From JBGSOW01 sp041738875 (GTDB lineage: Bacteria; Patescibacteriota; Dojkabacteria; CALFHW01): a stretch of 6,351 nucleotides of DNA. The notes under the pieces were generated by a model. That model was not told where the DNA came from. It was given only the letters and a program-made list of their open reading frames with translations, and did no database searches. Shown here one piece after another: positions 1 to 4,488 of this stretch; within the stretch, counting starts at the first letter, position 1, and each line of letters begins with the position of its first letter. The position numbers were made by a program, and so were the translations under genes. The stretch lies in assembly GCA_041738875.1 (NCBI GenBank), contig JBGSOW010000030.1:1-6351 (forward strand). The letters run 5' to 3'.

Positions 1-2
1 TG

Positions 3-773
3 CGAAATATCGAGGCGTTTGCCTATGAATCAACTAGCATCGATAGTGCGTCTCCAATTGTGCAAACTCAAATCCCACTTTATCCGCAACTTCCAGGTCC
101 ACTAGTCGACGGAATTAATTTCGCGGGGGTTATGTCTATACAATGTAGCGATAATATCTTGCAAGGCGCTGAGGAATGTGACGATGGCAATAACAGCAAT
201 AATGACACCTGCTTGAATACATGTAGATTAAACACCTGTGGAGACGGTTTTGAGTACTTTGGTGTGGAAGAGTGTGACTTGGGTTCTGCCAATTCACTAA
301 ATGGTGATTGTACTCCATCTTGTGTGTTACCAAGATGTGGTGATGGACTCCTATGGAATCAAGGTAGTGGAACTGAAACTTGCGATCCAGCGATAGGCCC
401 GCCTCTAAGCAGACCTGGGCACGCGCCAAACTGCAGAGGAGTCAATCTACCAGGCGCGTGTACTTATTGTGGTGATGGTCGGGTGGATGCGCTAGCAGGC
501 GAAACTTGTGATGAAGGTGCACTAAACGGGCAGGTAGGGAGATGTAATAATACATGTTCAGGAACTGTCCCCCAGCCAGATCCCGGCCCAGGTCCTGGTC
601 CAGGCGGGGGCTGTACCCAGGGTAGGACATGTTGGAACGGACAGGATTCAGGTAATCCATTCAATTTCTCGGGCGGCTGTCAACAAGCAGATATTAAGTC
701 TTTTGGTACCTGCGCTCCTGGTGAAACATGTTGCGGAGCCGCATTCCCGATTTCAGTTAGTTGCTGTGTTTAG
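3..773 (+). CDS. Secreted Cys-rich repeat protein (DUF4215/myxo-disulfide type), 5'-partial
   Basis: This is the C-terminal part of an extracellular protein. The frame has no stop back to the left edge (first full codon at base 3), so the GTG at 60 is probably internal and the signal peptide lies outside the window. Numbering from that GTG, residues 29-166 hold four repeats of the form CGDG...EECDDG...C..TC with four cysteines each. A Pro/Gly linker follows at about 170-184, then a tail (185-237) with eight cysteines that include two CC pairs. All 24 cysteines fall in these modules and the number is even, as expected for disulfides formed outside the cytoplasm. The repeats resemble the Myxococcus cysteine-rich repeat (TIGR02232) and DUF4215 families, found in secreted and surface proteins. 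The segment before the repeats (hydrophobic/Pro mixture) is not recognised. The molecular role is unknown; adhesion or surface display is a guess. The stop is TAG at 771-773. Confidence 0.85.
   Translation, partial: RNIEAFAYESTSIDSASPIVQTQIPLYPQLPGPLVDGINFAGVMSIQCSDNILQGAEECDDGNNSNNDTCLNTCRLNTCGDGFEYFGVEECDLGSANSLNGDCTPSCVLPRCGDGLLWNQGSGTETCDPAIGPPLSRPGHAPNCRGVNLPGACTYCGDGRVDALAGETCDEGALNGQVGRCNNTCSGTVPQPDPGPGPGPGGGCTQGRTCWNGQDSGNPFNFSGGCQQADIKSFGTCAPGETCCGAAFPISVSCCV
144..557 (+). repeat. Four tandem 4-Cys repeat units in the coding sequence
   Basis: The units run at bases 144-224, 237-323, 336-461 and 468-557. The cysteine spacings are C-x10-C-x10-C-x3-C, C-x11-C-x11-C-x3-C, C-x14-C-x16-C-x8-C and C-x12-C-x11-C-x3-C. 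Units 2 to 4 begin with CGDG and unit 1 with the degenerate CSDN. Unit 1 has the classic EECDDGNN core, while the others read EECDLG, ETCDPA and ETCDEG. Unit 3 is expanded in its second half but keeps four cysteines. The units are diverged at the DNA level, so this is an old protein-level repeat and not a recent tandem duplication. Confidence 0.85.
576..611 (+). repeat. Pro-Gly low-complexity linker
   Basis: Twelve codons encode PDPGPGPGPGGG, written as a short CCN-GGN alternation. It separates the four-repeat region from the 8-Cys tail and probably acts as an extended, flexible spacer. The alternation is the only stretch of this gene with a simple-sequence DNA pattern and could vary in length between strains. 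Confidence 0.8.
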
Positions 774-810
774 ACTAATTTTTATAATTAACTCTAACTA
801 AATCACACAG
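764..810. other. Imperfect stem-loop spanning the stop codon; possible weak terminator
   Basis: Bases 764-768 (CTGTG) can pair with 806-810 (CACAG), and 769-773 (TTTAG, including the TAG stop) with 798-802 (CTAAA). This leaves a 3-base bulge at 803-805. Inside the loop, TAATT (776-780) can pair with AATTA (786-790). The stem is AT-rich and lacks a good T tract on its 3' side, so it is not a canonical intrinsic terminator. It may still protect or end the upstream mRNA. The pairing was read by eye and no energy was calculated. Confidence 0.3.
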
Positions 811-818
811 TTTACTGT
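807..818. promoter_or_regulatory. Small dyad ACAGT-TT-ACTGT upstream of the -10 box
   Basis: Two perfect 5-base arms flank a 2-base centre. The dyad ends 5 bases before the TG of the extended -10 box, roughly where RNA polymerase would contact the spacer and -35 region. That position suits an operator that controls the DUF3800 gene. A 5-base dyad arises easily by chance in AT-rich DNA, so the role is tentative. Confidence 0.25.
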
Positions 819-823
819 CCACT

Positions 824-832
824 TGATATAAT
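824..832 (+). promoter_or_regulatory. Extended -10 promoter element, TGATATAAT
   Basis: TATAAT at 827-832 is a perfect sigma-70 hexamer and is preceded by TG-N at 824-826, the extended -10 motif that can work without a good -35. No convincing -35 lies 16-18 bases upstream (CACACA or similar). With the usual 6-7 base gap, transcription would begin at about 839-840, one to three bases before the ATG at 842. The DUF3800 mRNA would then be leaderless or almost so, which agrees with the absence of a Shine-Dalgarno sequence. Confidence 0.55.
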
Positions 833-841
833 CCTATATAC

Positions 842-1570
842 ATGGCTAGTAAGAAAGTGGCATATAATATTTATTGTGATGAATCTAGGTACTCGAATCC
901 TTTCGAGCAGTATTTTTTAATCGGAGCTGTGATTTTGCCCAGAGGCGATAAATCCTTGATAGAAAAGCGTTTGAAAGCTGTGAAACGCAAGTTTGGTTTT
1001 ATGCCAGAGTTAAAATGGAATAATGTCACTGAAGCAAAATTGCCATATTTAAATGAACTCTTACAGGTCTTTTTTACATCAGATATTGATTTCCGTGCAA
1101 TCGTGGTCGATAAGTCTCAACTCAATAAATCTAGATCTGGGCAAATTCCTGAAATTTCATTCTATAAATTTTATTATCTACTTTTGCGGGGGACTTTGCA
1201 GAGCTACACGGATTACTATGTATTTTTAGACCAAAGAGAAAAACAATCAAAAGGAAGTATCGGGGAATTATGGCGTTTTTTGGACAATTCATTAATTAAA
1301 CTTCATCCCGCAGATGAAAAAAAGGATGAGCCTGGCAAGATTGCTCAGATTCAGGAAATTAATTCACAAGAAAGCATATTCTTGCAGCTACTTGATGTAC
1401 TCATGGGAGCGGTTGGTTATTACTGGAACGGCTTCCGGGGCAGTCCGGCTAAGGTTAAATTTGTAGGCAATCTAACTAGATGGCTTGAAAAGCCTGATCT
1501 AAAATTCTCCAGTCAGTTGTATGACAAAAAATGGAATCAATTCGTCTGGAATCCCAAGAATAAAGCGTAA
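842..1570 (+). CDS. DUF3800 family protein (predicted RNase H-like fold)
   Basis: A cytoplasmic protein of 242 residues with no signal peptide or membrane segment. It shows the DUF3800 (PF12686) pattern: an N-terminal strand ending in YCDES (D13, E14), FLIGAVI at 25-31, ELKWN at 56-60, FRAIVVDK at 84-91, the FYKFYYLLLR helix at 107-116, VFLDQRE at 127-133, and a C-terminal SQESIFLQLLDVLMGA (175-190). The conserved acidic positions D13/E14, E56, D130 and D185 could form a metal site of the RNase H type; this is inferred from the family and not shown. DUF3800 genes are often found in mobile or defence contexts, but no partner is visible here. The neighbours are a secreted-protein gene 68 bases upstream and ssb 235 bases downstream. 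The ATG at 842 is favoured because an extended -10 box sits just before it and the conserved first strand starts at residue 7. The substrate is unknown. Confidence 0.85.
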   Translation: MASKKVAYNIYCDESRYSNPFEQYFLIGAVILPRGDKSLIEKRLKAVKRKFGFMPELKWNNVTEAKLPYLNELLQVFFTSDIDFRAIVVDKSQLNKSRSGQIPEISFYKFYYLLLRGTLQSYTDYYVFLDQREKQSKGSIGELWRFLDNSLIKLHPADEKKDEPGKIAQIQEINSQESIFLQLLDVLMGAVGYYWNGFRGSPAKVKFVGNLTRWLEKPDLKFSSQLYDKKWNQFVWNPKNKA

Positions 1571-1805
1571 GTAAGCAAATATTAACTAAGGAAATAGAAA
1601 AGAGGCTCAGATTAAGGCTCCCAACCTCCGAAAGTAGCCCACATCGAAACGTTAAGTAAGGATGTCTATTTAAAGTTAGCAAACTGTGAAATAATGTCAA
1701 TTAAAACCTTCCGAAAATGAAACGAAAATACCATAGTAGTTGTGTGTAATATCTTTTACACTTTCAATCATGTTAATATTAAGAATAAATTAAGACATAA
1801 TCAAC
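1571..1805. other. Intergenic region between the DUF3800 gene and ssb
   Basis: No protein-coding frame with recognisable features is visible, and no tRNA cloverleaf was found. It holds an 8-base direct repeat TAAGTAAG (1568-1575, overlapping the DUF3800 stop codon, and 1653-1660) and a 7-base direct repeat CGAAAAT (1712-1718 and 1723-1729). It also has a GC-richer patch at about 1605-1645 with AGGCTC repeated and a short GGCT/AGCC pairing. A possible promoter for ssb lies at 1755-1782. At 235 bases it is the longest gap in an otherwise compact window, so a small RNA or a regulated leader is possible but not demonstrated. Confidence 0.5.
1755..1782 (+). promoter_or_regulatory. Possible sigma-70 promoter for ssb-proS
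   Basis: TTTACA at 1755-1760 matches five of six bases of the -35 consensus. TATTAA at 1777-1782 matches four of six of the -10, with a 16-base spacer. Transcription would start near 1789, giving a leader of roughly 17 bases without a Shine-Dalgarno sequence. CATAAT at 1796-1801 is a better -10 hexamer, but it lies only four bases from the ATG, which is too close for a normal start. The region is AT-rich, so chance matches are likely. Confidence 0.35.
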
Positions 1806-2303
1806 ATGGCACTATTTGGAGATTTAAACGAAGTAAAAATTTTAGGCAACATCACCTCCGACATTGAACTTAGATTTACGGGAGGTGGAACTGCTGTTGC
1901 GAATTTCGGTGTTGCCACTAACCGAAGGTTCAAACAAGGCGAGGAATGGAAGGATGAGACGGATTTTCATAATATTGTAGTTTGGGCGAATTTGGCTCAG
2001 AATCTTGCACAGAGAGCAAAAAAGGGCACAAGGATCATGGTCACTGGAAGATTACAAACTCGCAGCTGGGATGGCCAGGATGGTAAAAAAAATTACAAGA
2101 CAGAAGTTATTGCAGACGATGTATTTCTGATTGATCGTTATGAAAGAGGTAAGGGAGAGGATTTACCTCAAGCTAAAGTTACACAGGGTGATGGTAATCC
2201 GCAAAATCAATCCGCCAAATATTCGCAAGGCAAACAGGAGAGTTCGAACTCCTCAAAAAGCAATGACGATGATATAATCGACCCAAACGATTTGCCTTTC
2301 TAA
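1806..2303 (+). CDS. ssb: Single-stranded DNA-binding protein
   Basis: Binds and protects single-stranded DNA in replication, recombination and repair, normally as a homotetramer, and recruits partners through its C-terminal tip. The 165-residue product is of usual length. The OB fold (about 1-113) starts with the typical NEVKILGNITSDIELRFT and contains TDFHNIVVW at 52-60. Aromatic residues F54, W60 and W88 align with the E. coli DNA-stacking positions W54, F60 and W88. A disordered Gly/Gln/Ser/Asn linker (about 114-152) leads to the acidic tip DDDIIDPNDLPF (154-165), which keeps the conserved D-x-PF ending. The start at 1806 puts the first OB strand right at the N terminus, as in known SSBs, although no Shine-Dalgarno is seen. 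proS follows after 6 bases, so the two are probably co-transcribed. Bacterial ssb more often sits with rpsF/rpsR, which are absent here. Confidence 0.97.
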   Translation: MALFGDLNEVKILGNITSDIELRFTGGGTAVANFGVATNRRFKQGEEWKDETDFHNIVVWANLAQNLAQRAKKGTRIMVTGRLQTRSWDGQDGKKNYKTEVIADDVFLIDRYERGKGEDLPQAKVTQGDGNPQNQSAKYSQGKQESSNSSKSNDDDIIDPNDLPF

Positions 2304-2309
2304 GATAAA

Positions 2310-4022
2310 ATGCAACGATATTCTAAACTTTTTGGTAAAACAATCCGCGAGGTAAATTCAGATATGAAGCTTGCTTCTCACAGGCTCCTTTATCAGGCTG
2401 GGTTTATCAGGGAATCTACTGCGGGTCGGTATTATCTTTTGCCGCTGGGGCAAAGAGTTCACGATAAAATCTATAAAATTATCGAGGAAGAAATGGACAA
2501 AGCAGGCGCGCAAAAAATGGTGTCGCCGATACTACAACCTCTTTCTCTTTGGCAGGAAACAAACCGCAACGAATCAGGTGGTTACGAGCTTACTCTAGTT
2601 CGCGATAGGCGAGGCGAGGACTATACGCTTGGTGGAACTGGTGAAGAAATGTTTGTAGATGTTGTCAGGAATTTCCAAATGTCTTATAAAGATTTGCCGA
2701 TAAACATCTATCAGTTTGGGCATAAATTCAGAGACGAGCTTAGAGCTAGGGGGGGACTACTGCGTGTGCGAGAGTTTGTTATGAAAGATGGATATTCGTT
2801 TCATTCAACAAGTGAAGATTTTGAAAGAGAATACAAAAGTATGATGTCCACTTACACAAATATATTTTCTAGAATTGGTCTGGTAACAGACATTGTTCCT
2901 GCGGATAACGGCTACTTCGGTGGGGATTACTGTGATGAATTTGTTGTTGAGTGTGAGGCTGGTGAAAGTATGTATTTTGTATCTGAAGACGGCAAATACA
3001 TAGCACACGAAGATGTTGCGAAATTCAAAAGAGAAGATATTAATCCTGAGGAAGAGATTCTACCTATCGAGACAATCGAACAACCGGATTGGGTTAGAAC
3101 TATGGAAGATAACGTAAAATTCTATAATTTGCCATCTAGTAGATTTTTGAAAAATGTTGTTTATAAAAACCGAGAATCAGGGGAGATTATTATTGCGACA
3201 ATCAGAGGCGACTTGGAAGTTAACAAAAATAAACTAGAACATGTTTTAAGCATGGTTGGTCTTCTTGATGACGCAACTGATGAAGATTTGGAATCAATTG
3301 GTACGAAATCGGGTTATGTACATTCATGGGGTTACACAGATGAGAGAGTTAAATACGTGGGAGACACTTCGCTTTACACTGTAAAAAATTTCATTGGTGG
3401 TCAAAAGGAAGAGAAAACAGATACTAGAAATGTGAACTACGGCAGGGACTTTGAGCATCCTGTAACCGCTGATATTGCATTGTCAGAAGATGGGTTTATA
3501 ACTGAAGATGGCTCGTCAAAATTAATTGAAAAAAAAGGTGTTGAAGTTGGTAATATTTTCCAGCTTGGACAATTCTACTCTACAAAGATGAAAGGCGCGG
3601 TATTTACCGATAGCGACGGAACCCAAAAACCATTCTTCATGGGTTGCTATGGAATCGGCTTAGGCAGAACGCTAGCAACAGTGGTAGAAAAATTCCACGA
3701 CGACAAAGGCATCATCTGGCCGGAAGCTATCGCTCCGTACAAAGTTCATATTATTGGTTTAAATCTAGAAGATGATGGGTTGAGAGCACAGACAGAAGAA
3801 TTGTATAAGAATCTTGATGAGAAGGGGATTGAGGTGCTGTTTGATGATAGGGTTGAAGCTAGAGCAGGTGAGAAATTTGCTGACGCGGATCTAATAGGAA
3901 TTCCATATAGAGTTGTGATTAGTAAAAAATCAATCGACGCGGGCGGTTTAGAATTCAAAAAAAGAAACGAAAGCGAAAGTAGGATTATAACTAGTGACGA
4001 GCTTTTGAGTATTTTAAGTTAG
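2310..4022 (+). CDS. proS: Prolyl-tRNA synthetase, bacterial type with editing insertion
   Basis: Charges tRNA-Pro with proline in the cytoplasm (EC 6.1.1.15). At 570 residues it matches the usual length of the bacterial-type enzyme. The N terminus MQRYSKLFGKTIREV and STAGRYYLLPLG (36-47) cover the start and motif 1 region. Motif 2 is FRDELRARGGLLRVREFVMK (140-159), followed by DGYSFH. The insertion that hydrolyses mischarged Ala-tRNA-Pro lies at about 225-390; its core at about 275-315 includes K281 and the conserved RGDLEVNKNKLE (299-310). Motif 3 is MGCYGIGLGRTLATVVEK (444-461) with the class II arginine R453. The anticodon-binding domain (about 474-570) contains VLFDDRVEARAGEKFADADL. In the proline-site motif, usually T-H-E-E in bacterial enzymes, this protein reads TGEE (110-113). 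The ATG at 2310 starts at the conserved N terminus. The stop is TAG, 44 bases from the convergent minus-strand gene. Confidence 0.97.
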   Translation: MQRYSKLFGKTIREVNSDMKLASHRLLYQAGFIRESTAGRYYLLPLGQRVHDKIYKIIEEEMDKAGAQKMVSPILQPLSLWQETNRNESGGYELTLVRDRRGEDYTLGGTGEEMFVDVVRNFQMSYKDLPINIYQFGHKFRDELRARGGLLRVREFVMKDGYSFHSTSEDFEREYKSMMSTYTNIFSRIGLVTDIVPADNGYFGGDYCDEFVVECEAGESMYFVSEDGKYIAHEDVAKFKREDINPEEEILPIETIEQPDWVRTMEDNVKFYNLPSSRFLKNVVYKNRESGEIIIATIRGDLEVNKNKLEHVLSMVGLLDDATDEDLESIGTKSGYVHSWGYTDERVKYVGDTSLYTVKNFIGGQKEEKTDTRNVNYGRDFEHPVTADIALSEDGFITEDGSSKLIEKKGVEVGNIFQLGQFYSTKMKGAVFTDSDGTQKPFFMGCYGIGLGRTLATVVEKFHDDKGIIWPEAIAPYKVHIIGLNLEDDGLRAQTEELYKNLDEKGIEVLFDDRVEARAGEKFADADLIGIPYRVVISKKSIDAGGLEFKKRNESESRIITSDELLSILS

Positions 4023-4066
4023 ACGCAAGCTTCAACTAATTACGAACAGTTAGCTAGGTTTAATAA
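4023..4066. other. Convergent junction without a canonical terminator
   Basis: Only 44 bases separate the proS stop from the stop of the minus-strand membrane-protein gene. CTAA at 4036-4039 can pair weakly with TTAG at 4019-4022 or with TTAG at 4050-4053. The stems are short, AT-rich and lack adjacent T tracts. No bidirectional intrinsic terminator is recognisable, so termination may depend on Rho, on convergent polymerase collision, or on signals inside the genes. Confidence 0.5.
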
Positions 4067-4486
4067 TTAGTCATCAGTTCCCGGGCCGATAGTTGAAGCA
4101 CCTTCGAAAAATTGTCTATCAAATTCCAATTCCGCTTCATATTCTGCAGCTGTTTTTGTGTCAAAACCAAATTCAATATCACCATCATCGGGATCAATTT
4201 TCCCTGTCATAGCACCGGTTAGGTCAATTGCCGATCCTGGGTATTTCGTCTCAAGTTCATCTATTGCGTTGAAAAATTCCTCTTGATCCTCACCGCTTTG
4301 GTTAATTTCAATACTCGTTTGATCACGGACGGGATCATAAATTACATCTGCAGTTTCAGTAGATTCGACTATCTGGGGTCTATTTACTAAGTAAGCGATT
4401 ATCGGGACTGAAAGAATAACTATTGGTATGGCAATTAGTATTATTGCTAAAATTTTGTTTTTTTTAGGTTCGATATTTATATTCAT
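4067..4486 (-). CDS. Small bitopic membrane protein with acidic extracytoplasmic domain
   Basis: The family is not recognised. The 139-residue product starts with a lysine-containing cytoplasmic tip (KKNK at 8-11), followed by one strongly hydrophobic segment at about 12-34. By the positive-inside rule the remaining ~105 residues face outward. That part is highly acidic, with 28 Asp/Glu against 5 Lys/Arg after R36, and has no cysteines. This contrasts with the cysteine-rich protein encoded just upstream. A predicted amphipathic stretch around 66-82 (GEDQEEFFNAIDELETKY) might form a helix. The start ATG overlaps the TAA of the upstream hydrolase gene by one base, so the two are co-transcribed and probably translationally coupled, which suggests a joint role in the envelope. 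An uncleaved signal anchor is more likely than a cleaved signal peptide, because no small-residue cleavage site follows the hydrophobic segment. The function is unknown. Confidence 0.8.
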   Translation of the reverse strand: MNINIEPKKNKILAIILIAIPIVILSVPIIAYLVNRPQIVESTETADVIYDPVRDQTSIEINQSGEDQEEFFNAIDELETKYPGSAIDLTGAMTGKIDPDDGDIEFGFDTKTAAEYEAELEFDRQFFEGASTIGPGTDD

Positions 4487-4488
4487 TA
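4484..4488 (-). promoter_or_regulatory. TAATG stop-start overlap (translational coupling)
   Basis: On the minus strand, the TAA that ends the M23/lysozyme-like gene (4488-4486) and the ATG of the membrane-protein gene (4486-4484) share one base. There is no Shine-Dalgarno sequence in the preceding bases. Re-initiation by ribosomes that have just terminated is the simplest way to start the second gene, and it would tie the two protein amounts together. Confidence 0.7.

Noticed and set aside
60..62. GTG as the true start of the repeat protein
   Set aside because: The frame stays open through 19 more codons to the left edge, and no signal peptide follows the GTG although the protein is clearly of the secreted type.
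136..664. Several minus-strand open frames of 66-97 codons opposite the repeat protein
   Set aside because: They are out-of-frame shadows of a strongly patterned coding sequence, with low-complexity translations (His/Tyr/Ser runs) and no family resemblance.
1605..1645. Possible tRNA or structured RNA in the GC-richer patch
   Set aside because: No acceptor stem, T-loop GTTC-like motif or consistent cloverleaf could be drawn on either strand; only 4-base pairings were found.
1476..1700. Minus-strand frame of 74 codons across the DUF3800 3' end and the gap
   Set aside because: Half of it lies opposite conserved DUF3800 coding sequence and the translation has no recognisable domain.
1717..1749. 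Ten-codon frame MKRKYHSSCV before ssb, as a possible leader peptide
   Set aside because: It has no run of regulatory codons (no Pro codons before proS), no attenuator hairpin follows it, and a frame this short is expected by chance.
4017..4070. Bidirectional intrinsic terminator between proS and the convergent gene
   Set aside because: The TTAG/CTAA pairings are only 4-6 pairs long, AT-rich, and not followed by T tracts on either strand.
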